Assembly: GCF_035222375.1 (NCBI RefSeq) | Contig: NW_026946363.1 | Span: forward strand, 3,348,001 to 3,412,000 | Direction of reading: 5' to 3' | From: Podospora pseudocomata | Taxonomy: Eukaryota > Ascomycota > Sordariomycetes > Sordariales > Podosporaceae | Length of the DNA stretch: 64,000 nucleotides | In this document: piece by piece, positions 1 to 13,998 of the stretch | How the letters are laid out: each line of letters opens with the position of its first letter | How positions within the stretch are numbered: position 1 is the stretch's first letter | Position numbers and translations under genes: made by a program | Notes under the pieces: model-generated | What the model was told of the DNA's origin: nothing | What the model saw: the letters and a program-made list of their open reading frames with translations, nothing else | Databases searched by the model: none

Positions 1-2555
<2,555 letters not shown>

Positions 2556-2619
2556 CCACTCCACCTTCAGTACAATTCGCCAGCACACGTTGGTAAGATA
2601 TCACTCCTCCCCTACCTAT

Positions 2620-3531
2620 CACCACTCACATATCCTTCACCACTTACTTATCCTTCACCACTCACCTATTTATATCCCAAACCCCAAACTTTTTAAATCC
2701 TTAACTCAACCTTTCACATTCACCTACCCCTCAGAACACATCCATCTTTCACAGATTACCTTCACAGCCCTTTCCCCAACTACCTCTACCCTATTCCCCA
2801 TCACATTCCTTTCCATATTATATCCTAACCTTTTTAAAACTCTACCACAACTTCTCAAAATCACATATCCTTTCAACACACACATCCTCTATAACTCCCT
2901 TACCTTTTATAACTTATCTATTCTCTATAATCTACCCATCCTTTCCAACTCTCTCGCCAACTCCACTCTCCTCTACCTTCTTCTCCTCCCTCTTTCTTAT
3001 ATTATATCCCATCCTTTCAAAAACTCTCAATCTTTCTTCTCTCCATCCTTTACCTGACTCTCTACCATATCATCTTTCACCATACCAAATACCCTTCAAT
3101 ACAACACCTATCCCAACACCCAACACCCTCTACCCCATCACCCACAACAACACCACCCCATCAACAACACCTATCATCAACATCCATCATCCTTCACCAT
3201 ATCCTTCACCACATCTTTCACCATATCCTTCACCACCTTATTCACTACATTATTCATCATATCCTTCCCCATATTATTCACTACTTCATTCAACCTAACT
3301 CTTCTTATTTTCACCTCAACTTCAACCTTTTAAAAGCTTACTCCAAACTTATATACATCAACCAAACTTCTACTAACTATCTATCCCAGCCTTTTTATCA
3401 ACCTACCTTACTCTTCACCACCAATCCATCCAACCTTTCTCTTTCATAACAATACCACTCCTCACAACAACACTATTTCTCACAACTTCACAATTCATAA
3501 CCACCTCACCTCAAATACATTACCACAATAA
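2620..3531 (+). repeat. G-depleted C/T/A-rich tract
   Basis: From about 2641 to 3530 I count only about seven G residues on the + strand in some 890 bases, while C stays abundant. The composition is therefore strand-asymmetric and unlike RIP, which removes both C and G. Irregular short repeats of the type ATATCCTTCACCA recur near 2620-2670 and 3190-3240. Because G is nearly absent, no ATG occurs until the one at 3540. The tract could be an expanded low-complexity satellite related to the CT run, or an unusually long upstream leader for the coding region that follows. Confidence 0.85.
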
Positions 3532-3539
3532 AGGGAAAC

Positions 3540-5270
3540 ATGGCCACCCCTTTCCCTTCCCCGGAAGCCGCTGCCGCCCCCGAATCCCTCATCGGTCTTC
3601 CCCGGAGGCCGCGCCCGCTAACGGCGCTTCCTCCGCCTCCCCTGTCACTCCCGGTTCCGCCGCCAGTGACAACATCGCCACCGCCATTGCTGCTGCTCTG
3701 TCCGCTTTACCTACGACTCCCGGCCCGCTAACACCGACGCCTCTGGTTCCTAGTCCCCTGACAACAGTGGCGAGAGTCCAGTTGTCCCTGTCCCTGCCAA
3801 CACGCCTGTTAATTCCCCTCGATCGCCAAGGCCCGATGCTCTTCCTATGACGCCAGGTCTCGACTCTCACCGCACCCATCGAACCTGGAAGCCTCTATAT
3901 AGCAAAGTAAACAAGGGTGATTTCTTGCGATAGCCATTCCCCAGGCGTTCTCCAGGAGTGCTGTGGCAAGGGATGCACTGTCCGGTTGTGCGAGGGCTGC
4001 GCCAGGGGCAATATTTGGGCACACCCAGCACCGCACACATTTCATCGATGCCAAAAAAATGTGACTGGCAGATCAGAAAGCCCTCGCCGAAGCCGAGGAC
4101 CTCTCTGCGCGCTAGATAGGTCCGACGTTGTGTGGGAAGGGGAACCCCGCCTGCCTCCCGGAAGCGTGTACGTTTTGTTGGTCTGGAGGACGACGATGAG
4201 GCTGAGAAGGGCAACCGTCCCGCGAAGCGGCCTCAGGCTGAGCCTCCTCGACAACTGGCTCTCAAGCCTGTAGCCCAAATGGGCCAAGTCTACGAGCCGT
4301 TGAGCACTGGTCGCACCCCGTTGCCGAGCATGCATCCTCCTCGATGTACCGCCGGGCCCTCTCTGTTGCGCAATTCAGACTCTTACACGCGTGGGGCAGG
4401 TCCACAGGTGAATTGACAGGCCGCCGAGACTACCAGGCCCGTGAACAAAGCTGTGACAGGCCTCGAACGCCGCGAGACAGAGGGATTCAGTTTCCAGCCT
4501 CCTCCCGGGGCATACCACCAGCCCCAGAGATCCCAGGAGATGGGAACAAGGCAAGCCGAGACATACATGACCGGTCCCCAGAGAGACTTCCAGCCTGGAA
4601 GAACCTCCTCCCACCCGGTGCCTGTGCCTAGCAACAACTGGCCTACTTCATTCTCCCCCGAGGAGATCCGTCAGGTCCAGACTATCTACAGCATCACCTT
4701 TGGTGCCACCTACACAGGCAATATTGGGAGTTTTTACCACCGCCCCGTCCCCCAGCAACTTATTACCGCATCGATTCGCTCCTCCGCCTCTCCAGGTATG
4801 CCCCCGTCCAACACCTTCGGTCCACAACACCATCAGAACGTAGGAACTGCTTCCCGACTCCTGCCCCCCATCTTCAGCACGGGCTACGGGCACCGCTCAT
4901 CTGACAAGAACGAAAAGGTAAGTCAAAACCCCGGTCACTCCATACACTTCCCACACTCTGCTCCATCCCCAAATATCACCCTCACAACGAACTCACACCT
5001 TTTCAACCCCAGATGACCCTCGAGGATGAGCGACTCTGGAACCTGCCCCACAGCACCTGGCTTCACAATCACGACGTCTCCGTCATACGCCAATTCAAGG
5101 GAGATTTGCTCCCTCTCAGCCAGTTCTGGGACGCGTTCAACCTCTATTGCTCGCAGAATAACATCCAGCATGCTCACCGCGCCACCAACCGGTTCGTCGA
5201 CCAGAAGTGGCATCTTGATATCAAGGAGAGAGATGCTCGCCAAGCGGAGCGGAAGAAGGAGCACGAGTAG
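3540..5270 (+). pseudogene. Decayed protein-coding gene of unknown family
   Basis: A good start context (ACATGG) at 3540 opens a frame that soon loses coherence. Ser/Pro/Ala-rich coding continues in a second frame (about 3610-3760) and then in a third until a TAG at 3931-3933. Coding-like sequence resumes with further stops, the last an in-frame TGA at 4414-4416 (a single C-to-T change from CGA would explain it). The best preserved part runs from 4417 to 4917, then a clean intron 4918-5012 (GTAAGT..CCCCAG), then an 85-residue exon 5013-5270 ending in a charged Arg/Lys/Glu tail. I do not recognise the family. At least two frameshifts and three stops argue for a broken gene; the 3' part from 4441 could still be expressed from a later start. 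Confidence 0.5.
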
Positions 5271-5559
5271 CGGATGGAGGAGATGGGGGGCCAGTGGCAG
5301 GGCCCTCCCTACTAAGCCAACAAACACCAACTTTGGGGGAAGACCAAGTGGTCTGAAAGGGGGGAAGAGGTCTGGAAGCTCATGGGGAGAATTGGAGATA
5401 GGAGGGAGGGGGGAAGGAGGTGGTGTGTTGGGCTGCTATTTGAGGGTTTAAAGAGGGATTGTTAGGTGGCAGATGGAGTTGCGATGATTTTTCTTTTTCA
5501 CACACACAAAACAACAAAACAAAAAAAGGACTGTCAAGGATGCGAAGAACACGGGTCAG

Positions 5560-6015
5560 GGTGTTTGCTAGGGAATCAGTTAGTTTGCGATGGTTTTTTT
5601 CAGTTTCTTTTCCTTGTAATCTTTAGACAGCGTTGCTTTCAGGAAAAAAGGAGGTTTGTTGGCTGGGCGTATAGTCTTTCATAAAAGGGGGGGAAAATAG
5701 AGGTTGGCTGGCGATGAGTTGATGTTTAATGAGGTCTTTTTCATACTCTTGTACTTCTTTTCAGTTTGTTGGTGATGGTTTTTACCAGTTTCTTTTGTTT
5801 GTTTTCTTTGGGCCGCGTTGCTTTCAAGGAAAAAGGAGGATCGTTGGCTGGGCCTATGGTCTTTCATAAAGAAAAAAAAGAAAGAGATTGGCTGACCGGC
5901 GATGATTTCACGTTTAATGTGGTCTCTTTCATATTCTTTTGCTTATTTTTGGTGTGCGTTGCTTTCAGGGAAAGAGGGTATCATTGGCTGGACCTGTGTA
6001 TGCTCTTTTAACAAG
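5560..6015. repeat. Diverged tandem repeat, about 185-base unit
   Basis: The anchor CGTTGCTTTCAGGAAAAAAG-like segment recurs at 5631, 5816 and 5957. The first two copies are 185 bases apart and share further blocks (GTTGGCTGGGC, CTTTCATAAA, TTTAATG..GTCT, CATACTCTT/CATATTCTT, CAGTTTCTTTT). The third copy follows after 141 bases and is shortened. Copies are clearly related but diverged. Confidence 0.8.
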
Positions 6016-6475
6016 AGAAGACAATTCACATGACGATACGTTGATATTTTATGAAACTCCTACCCTAGGCGCTTTCCCATCGCATCATCATATGGTATTT
6101 GTTTTACGCCCTCTTAATCCTCTGTACATTCCCTATCTAACCTGAAATGTGACCAGGGTTATGGCTCTGCCCCTGAAAGTGCACCACCCACACCACCACC
6201 GCTGCACATCACTACTTATGACGACAGCCGCATCAATCAGCAATGGACCTATGAATCACAGTATAATAATGATCTCCTGATAACAAAACTATCAATTGAA
6301 GCTATTCTCTATTTAACTCCCACACTCGTGGATGTCGTTGCTAACGGTATCACTTATGCTACCAAATAAGTAAACAAACAAATAGTCAGCTAAGTCGTCA
6401 ACCAGGTGATCAACTAAGAGGTTTATAAGGTATTTAACTACGTGGCTGATTAGGTAATAGTTAATTGTATATCTA

Positions 6476-6563
6476 GTGATAGCCGGGATAGCGGACAGTG
6501 ATAGCTGGGATAATGGATGGTGATAGCTGGGATAGTAGGCAGTAATAGCTGGGATAATGGACA
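6476..6563 (+). repeat. 22-base minisatellite, four units
   Basis: Four head-to-tail 22-base units start at 6476, 6498, 6520 and 6542, each of the form GTGATAGCTGGGATAATGGA plus two bases with a few substitutions. A further one and two-thirds units with the same 22-base period lie at 6775-6810. Confidence 0.9.
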
Positions 6564-7301
6564 GTGGTAGGTGGTCTACCCAGTTGCATATGCGTCAGGA
6601 GAGATATTTATCTTTCCTGTTGGCCAGACCGGTAGTAATTCGCACCCTCGGAGTCATCAGTTGTTGAGCGATAGGCGTTTACACCATCCGCTCGTGTTCT
6701 CTAAGCACACTCAGATGACCATGTTTTATTTATGCCTTTATTTGACCACGCCAAAGGTTACCACACCATGGATAGTGGTAGCTGGGATAATAGATAGTGG
6801 TAGCTGGGCACGTAGGTGAAGAAATCCAGACCACATTTGCAACAGCAACATTCATCGCTCATCGACACATCACTCACCACTTTCTTGGTTAAATTAATTC
6901 CAAAAAATATATATACAAGTAATCAGAAGCTTCTAGAGAACTACATGATTTATTTTCTACAAGAAATCCTCATGTGGTGGCGGGTAAGAGATGGTGAGGT
7001 AAAGAAGGTCGATATCATCTTTGCACACTGGATTTCTTCACCCACGTGCTGGGGTAATAGAGAGTATAAGCTTAAATAGTAAATAATTGCCAGTATTTGC
7101 TTTCTTTGGCTCATTAAGTTGATATTTAATATTACATATAAGAGGATATAGACAACTTATTTCTACTTCTATATGACCTTCTGAGCATCCCGATATCCAC
7201 AACCTTCACAAAATCTCATGCACTCTATACATAACTATTTAGAAGTCAACACCACTTGTTTAACTCTACCTTCCACGAACTAAAGCTTTCATGTAGGTAT
7301 G

Positions 7302-7480
7302 CATTATCCCAGCTATCACTCTTTAATACCCCAACTATTACTCTCTATTACCCTCTATTACCCTCTATTACCACCTATTAACCCAGCCATTATTATCCAT
7401 TACACCAGCTATCATCACTGTCCATTACCCAGCTATGACTTTATTAGGTGTATCACCTACCACTGTCCATTATCTCAGCT
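7302..7480 (-). repeat. Inverted copies of the 22-base minisatellite
   Basis: Reverse-complement copies of the unit (for example ATTATCCCAGCTATCAC at 7304-7320, CCATTACCCAGCTATGAC near 7421-7438 and CACTGTCCATTATCTCAGCT near 7459-7478) are spread through this stretch, with simpler CTCTATTAC repeats between them. Another degenerate copy is near 7627-7655. The orientation is opposite to the array at 6476-6563. Confidence 0.75.
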
Positions 7481-8144
7481 GATAAAATTGACACAGGCAA
7501 GATGATAAGTCAGACAGTTGTCTCTATCACTCAAATAGCTCCGGCTCGCCTCACAAGCTCTTCAACGATTCATTTACAATACACATTTATCCCCTCGAAA
7601 GGTACCGGGCACTTTGCTTCCATCACCGGCTATCACTATCCATTACCCCTGACAGGATATCGATGAGCAATATGATGGGCTACGGTAGCGAGTTACATCA
7701 CCTTCAACACCATTTATTCCTGTGACCGCGAGACACCCACTCTCTCTCTCGCGGGCATACCTCTCGGACAGTTGTCAGACGTATCTAGATGGGCTGAATA
7801 GAGCATCAAGAAGTGTGCCAACATGTCTGTCCTCACCTCGAGCCCAACCACAGACGATATTGCAACTGTTTGCTGGAGCTTCATGATAGGCAAGACCGGG
7901 GTGGAAGTGAGACAGTGTTGGGCATGGAAGATATGTCGAACGATATGGGTGAACATCCTTTTTGCAATATGACATGAACATGCACTACAGTCTATACACT
8001 ATTATTTACAGACCCTTGAGCCTGTTGTTTCCATGACAGTCTATCCCTACTAAGAGAAATGCCCCATTTGATCTTAGCGCCGGGAAAGATCTCAGTCTAA
8101 GAAACTTTATCGTGTCCTTTTAAGCACCCTTGCCATAGCCTTCT

Positions 8145-11100
8145 TCATACCCCATTGGTATTGCCAAATATTTCCTTCATCAGCCGATCCTTGTCACTGC
8201 CGAAAACCATCTCCAAGAGCTTCTCCTTTTCCGCACTCTTCTGCACCAGCTCCCAGAACGCTCCAGTGCCGTTGGCTTCCTCGTCATCTTCGGCCGTGTC
8301 ATCGTCAACCCGCGAGTCACCCTGTTGTTTGGGCTCTTCTATAACGCGTCTCATGCCCGCCTCGAGCAACTCCCGTGCGCTACCGAACTCGGCCACACGG
8401 CCCTTGTCCATGACCAAGAGGCGGTCGAAGTCTGCAACGGTCGACAGTCGGTGAGCAATAACTAGAACAGTACAACCGGCAGCCGCAAACTCTTTACGAA
8501 GCGATTCTTGGATATTGCTATCGGTACCCCTGTCGATAGCGCTGGTGGCCTCGTCGAGTATGACAATTTTGGGACGCTTAAGAAGAGAGCGCGCAAGGCA
8601 AACCAGTTGTCGCTGCCCCTGGGACAAGTTTGCACCACCCGTGCTGATGGGTGTCGACAAGTTGGTAAAGATGTTGGCGTTGTCCGCAGGCAGGTTCAAC
8701 TCTGACTCCGGCTCAATCACCGTGGGCTCTCCCTCAACAGCCGTGGAAGCCTCTGTTTCCGTTTCTGAATCTGCAAGGGGGATGGTGGAAGATCCCATAA
8801 TGACTGAAGCTCCAGCTGGTGGGTATACAGCTGGACGGTCATGATCTTCAACGTGCTCAATAAGATGGACACGCTGCAGTGCCAATAGCAAATCGTGATC
8901 CTCAAGAAGTCCTTCCATATCCAGGTTCGATCGCAATGTACCACTATTACAAGTTCAAGTTAGTATATTGCCTCCTCTGATTCGAATCGAAAAAAGCACT
9001 TACGAGAAAAGGAAGGGGTCCTGCGGAATGATGGCAAGACGGCTTCGCAGCTGGCTAAGCTTCAAGGTCGAGATGTCGACATTGTCAATATAAACAGAGC
9101 CCTCAACAGGCACAAGAAGACGGAAAAACACAGCGGCCAGGGTTGACTTTCCGGCTCCTGTCCGTCCGACGATACCGACTCTCTCGCCAGCACCCACACT
9201 AAAGTTGAGTTTTTTGAGGACCGGGGGAAGGTCATCCGCATATTTGACTGTCAGATCTTGGACCTCGATCCTGCCCTCAGTAGGCCATGCTGCTGCGACA
9301 TCCTTCCCGCCTTCCGGCTCCGTCTCGATTTCTGCATATTCCAAGACTCTCTCGCATGCGTTGAAACCCAGCTCCACTGACGTCAACGCTTGAAGAACAG
9401 ATGTCAGCGCGTTTGTGTAGCGCAGGGCGAAGGCCAAACTGAATCCAGCCAAGGCGGCGTTGGTGTCACTAACTGCTACCGCATTGGCGACGACAGCAAC
9501 GAAGAGAGCGCCAAGGACCCCCATACGTACAGCCATCCATCGACCAGATAGCTGGAGTGCCCACGAAGCCTTGGAGCTGTTGTCGATCAGGGTAAACATG
9601 CGCTTCATGTAGAACTCGGTGCGGTCGAAGGCCCGGATAGTTGAGAGACCAGAAAGCACAGAGCTGAACTGATCGTAGATCGGAGAATGAGACACGGAGT
9701 TGATTCGCTTGACCTCTCGGGCAGCGTCGATGTACGCCATGGACACTCGGACGTAGAGTATGAACAGGAGGATGCCGAAAAAAATGACGTACACCGAAAC
9801 TGACAGACTATTCCCATCAAGTCAGTGATCTGTGTGTAAGGGGGCAGAACGAAACGGCCACTGTACCTGGTAGCAATAATAACCAGCAAAAACAGCACGG
9901 TGCGAATCAAGGTAAACGCTTGATTAGAGAGCCGGCGGTCCACAATGAACATATCTGACGTGAAGCGGTTGAGGATTCGACCAGCTGGAACTGTGTCTAT
10001 CCATCGCAACGGAGCGCGGAGAATGGCATGTGTCATGTCTTGGAAAAGAACTCTGGAAGCCTTCATACCGATGACGAAGAAGGCCAGTACTCTTATTATC
10101 TGGACCAACAACGTCGAGAAGTCGATCACGAGCCAAACGGACAGCCCTAAAAAAAGGTCACAATGTCAGCCTCGTTGACGAACAACGGTAGTACGTGGCG
10201 CAAGACTTACAGAAGTAGATGCCATAGCCCCAGTGCCAACCCTCTCTCTCTTCGGAGCTAGAGCTGGCAGCAAAATGGAAGGCGTTCTTGGAGGTAGTTT
10301 GAACCGTGAAACGGAGGGCCTCTGGCTCTTCCGATGCTGTCTGCGCAAGCTCTTTCAAACTCCAAGCCCGGAAGACCGACAAGAAATGACCGAGCAATAG
10401 AATGCATACACCCCCAATCCAAGGCAACAGGCCGCCACTGGCTTTGAAGTAGGCTTTGTACACCTTGGTTTTGACACGACCTGTCTCTCTGCTTTCTTCG
10501 TCCTCTTTGGGTTTGCTCTTGGTTGCCAAGGGAGGCTGTCCATTTACCAGGCTATCATCCGTGGATGGAACATCTTGTTCAGACAGGGCCGTCAACGCAG
10601 AGCTGTCTTCAGAAGGTGTAAGGTGCTCAACCGAGAGGACTTCTCCGTTATGGAGCTGGATGTGAAAGCTAGCATGTGGCAGGACGAGCTCGGCATGATG
10701 AGTGGCGAGAATGCGAGTCCTCCCTCTCGCCAGCTTACCCGTCAAGGCTTTGTCAACGATCAAACGCCCGACATGAGCGTCGACGGCGCTGAGAACATCG
10801 TCCAAAATGAGAATCCCAGCCCGAGAGTAGAGAGCTCTAGCAAGGGCCGTTCGCCAGCGCTGACCGCCTGAAAGCGTCACCCCCTTGGGTCCAACTTCTG
10901 TTTGATCACCGTCTATCAGGAGCTCAATGTCCTTTTCAAGAGCACAAGCAACAAGGACCTTGCGATAGCGATCCTCTACAAAGGGGAGGCCAAATATCAC
11001 GTTCTCTCTCACGGTGCCACCCTCGATCCAGGGAGTCTGAGAGACAAACGAGGTCAGTTCGGGGATAATCCACTCGGACTCAGGGATAGCCTTGGCATCA

Positions 11101-13318
11101 TGGTCAAAGGGAGGCAGAACGGGCATCCGAATGACGCCGTTGAGTAGCTTGACTTCTCCCAGAATAGCGGCAAGCAAGAGGCTTTTGCCGGCGCCTGTTT
11201 TACCCGATACCAAAGTCAGTTGGCCAAGAGGGAATTCCAGGTTGATATTTCTGAGCATTGAGTGGGCGCCTCTCTCTTCGGCGGCATCCTCGTCATCAAT
11301 CTTCTCGGTATCCTCAATTCTTGGCCACGCCACTGTGGCATCCTTGAACAGAATGGAGTCCCCGGGTTTTGATACTGGTTCCTTGTCAGATTGACTGAAG
11401 AACTTCTCCAACCGGACAGCACTGGTCCAAGCTTCGAGCAGGTATGTTTGAAGAAGTGGAAGGAGAGCTACAGCCTCATCCAGCTGGTCGAAAAGGCCGA
11501 GTGCGGTGAAAATCACGGAAGCCTTGATGTTTGTTCCGTTCTGCCAAACGTAAAGGAAGTACGTGACACTGGCCAGCATGATGGGTCCCAAGTTGATGAT
11601 GAAAACAACAAGGCACTGCCATACAGCGACTCTCCAGTACTGTTTGAGCTCTTCGTTACGGCTCTTGAGAATCTTGTCCTCCCAATGCTGCTCCAAGGCC
11701 GAGAATCTGATTTGTCGCATGCCCTGCAGAGCCTCTGTCAACAGATGGGCCTTCCCATCTCGATACTTCATCAGACCAAAATGAAGGGCCGTGTATTTGG
11801 TGGACAAGCGCGAGCTGATGGGGATCACGAAGCACGCGGCGAGTAGGCCGCTGACCACTGGTAGCCAACCCATCAAACTAATACAAAACCCACCGGCAAA
11901 GATGAGTTTGAAAATAGCCATGGGGAAGTTATTGTTGTACATGCAAAAGATTGTAACGCGGTTGGAGTCAAGCTTCATGTGGTTGATGATGTTCTGTCGA
12001 GTCTCCGGTTCTTTTTCTTTGGCGTTGGCTTTCTTTCCTGGCTTGCTTGCGTCATTGACGCCATTGGGCTCGCCTGCTTTTCCATCTTTTTTGCTGTCGG
12101 TTTTGTCTTCTTTCTGGGCCGGGGGAGCTGTCTCGTACTGCTTCAACGCCTTGAAGAAAACCAGGGACTGCAGAAGTGAGCCAACAGGTATCTCCAGACG
12201 AGACGTGGTGATCCACCTAATCCAGTTATTGACGCCGACTTGGAGCAATTGGCTCAGAAGCAATCCTATAACCCAAATAAAGATGGTGGGATCTGTGGCT
12301 GTGTCTTTCTGCCGGTTCTCGATCCTCTTCAGGAAGTTGTACAAAACAACTTGCGGGAACAAGGCCAGAAGCGCGACGACCAGGGTAAGCAACCACTGCA
12401 AGGCCAGCTCCTTGGAATACGCGTAGATGAGCTGCTTCCAGAGCGGCAGCTTCTCGCGGCGCGTCTTGATGAATCTAGCCTGCAGGTTTCTTGATTTTGT
12501 GGCAAAGTCGAGGTTCGGGATGTCCTCAAGCTTGATCTGACGCTCCTTGGCCACATCAAAGATAACCCTGTTCCAGGAAAACGAGAATAGATCGAGAAGA
12601 GACCTGGTGTGTTGCTGGTCGACCAGCCCTTGATCATCGTAGACATCTGGTCTCCTTGAGAAAGAAGCAAAGCCCAAAAATGCGCCAACAGAAGCCGAAA
12701 ATTGTACAAGGTAGAGGAAGCTAACCGCCCGGTATTTGGTATCCGAATCGGATTCCAAAATCAGGGCCAGCGCTTCGAATCCATGGAGCACAACTACCAA
12801 GACGGCGATGACAAGGGAGGATGCCAAGCCGTACACTGTCAAGCGGAACTTGGAGAGATAGAGATGCTTTGGAGGAAGAAGGATGGCCTGTAAAGCAAGA
12901 AGAGACTATTTGTAAATGTTAACATTGTTTCTGTATATTCGTCGTGTGTGATCAACCGCATGCCACTCACCCAACAGACAACCTCTGCCCAAAAGACCCA
13001 GTCGGAGAGAGTGGGCGGGATCAAGACGTTGGAGGCAATCAAAGCGCCAATACCAGCGAAGATGGCGAGGCCAACGGCAATGCGAGGTCGCGTGTCCGAG
13101 AAAGCCCGGATGGACTCTTCGGTCGCCACACCGTCGAGATCTTGGTACTCATCGTTGGCGTTGATGGGGGTGTAACCAGAGCCACCCCAGATGCCCTTCT
13201 CTCTCCAGGAACGGGTGACGGCAGGCGTTGACAGAACTGTTACCAGAACGGCGGCACCGACCCCAATTAACTCATGCAGGCGCTCCGAGCCTGGGATTTC
13301 GGTGGCCGTCCAGGCCAT
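8145..13318 (-). CDS. ABC transporter, ABCC/MRP family (full-length with TMD0)
   Basis: ATP-driven export pump of the multidrug-resistance-associated type, expected in plasma or vacuolar membrane. Exons on the minus strand: 13318-12971, 12887-10211, 10146-9867, 9807-9004, 8943-8145 (1635 residues). The start ATG at 13318 sits in a good context (ACAAAATGGCC). An N-terminal hydrophobic region (TMD0-like) precedes TMD1. NBD1 has Walker A SGKTGAGKS (about residue 675), signature LSGGQR (about 787) and Walker B LILDD (about 808), with Asp where the catalytic Glu is expected. NBD2 has GRTGAGKS (about 1320), LSQGQR (about 1477) and VILDEATSA (about 1497). This asymmetry, with degenerate NBD1 and canonical NBD2, is usual for ABCC proteins. 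An acidic, Ser/Thr-rich insert lies just before the NBD2 signature. Substrate cannot be told from sequence. Confidence 0.93.
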
Positions 13319-13998
13319 TTTGTCGGGAGTCGAAACTCTTGGCGCGGGAGTGGAGCTGAGAGTTGTAACGGAGAAGTTGAACCCTATTTGGTTTGTGATG
13401 GTGGATGTTGTTTCGGATGAGTCGCGTGGTGCATTGCAGTTCCTGTGTACCTGCAGAGAGACAGATTGTTGGATGGACAATAGGATCAAACTCCCGTCGC
13501 AAATCCTGCAAAAAGATCGGTTTTGGGGGGCAAATAATTGTTCGAGCTCCAGAAGTAAGAAAAAGCCATCAAGGTTCCTAGCGGTCAGAGAGCGGCGGCA
13601 CAGTGCGCATTGTGTGAGTCGGACTAGGCAGCGATGATATCGACATCATCAGTGCCCGCCATCCAACCAAGACAAAGGAGAAACTGCACTTTTGGAGGCC
13701 GTCGTACAATAGGTATACGGAACTACATCACAACCTCTGGGCAGGATCATCTATCTGTATTTCGGCCCTGTATACATTGGCATCAAGCATCGACCTCGAG
13801 GTTGGGCCATCCGCACTGTGTTTCCTAAGCAATTGACAACCAACTGCCGTTACACGCCACGGCACTTTTCTCACTAGCGATCTGGCTTACAGCTCTTCAC
13901 GGGTCTCTCCGACATGAACCAGCTGCCATTTTATCTGAATAATTATGTTATACTACATGGTCGTAACATCATAAGAGTCTCTCAAGTTCCATAGACGC
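13319..13998. other. Upstream region of the ABC transporter gene
   Basis: It lies between the ABC transporter start and the stop of the SDR gene, both on the minus strand, so it holds the transporter promoter and the SDR-side 3' end. I see no coding region and no element I can name with confidence. Confidence 0.5.

Larger units (their letters stand above)
5271..8144. other. AT-rich gene-free segment with repeats
   Basis: No supported gene. It contains the 185-base tandem repeat (5560-6015), the 22-base minisatellite and its inverted copies (6476-6563, 6775-6810, 7302-7480, about 7627-7655) and otherwise AT-rich sequence whose short frames show no domain. Bases 8000-8144 should hold the 3' end of the ABC transporter transcript, which ends at 8145. 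Confidence 0.6.

Noticed and set aside
5271-8144. Possible RIP-mutated transposon remnant
   Set aside because: The segment is only moderately AT-rich, and I could not see transposase, reverse transcriptase or terminal repeats in any frame; a dinucleotide RIP index would be needed.
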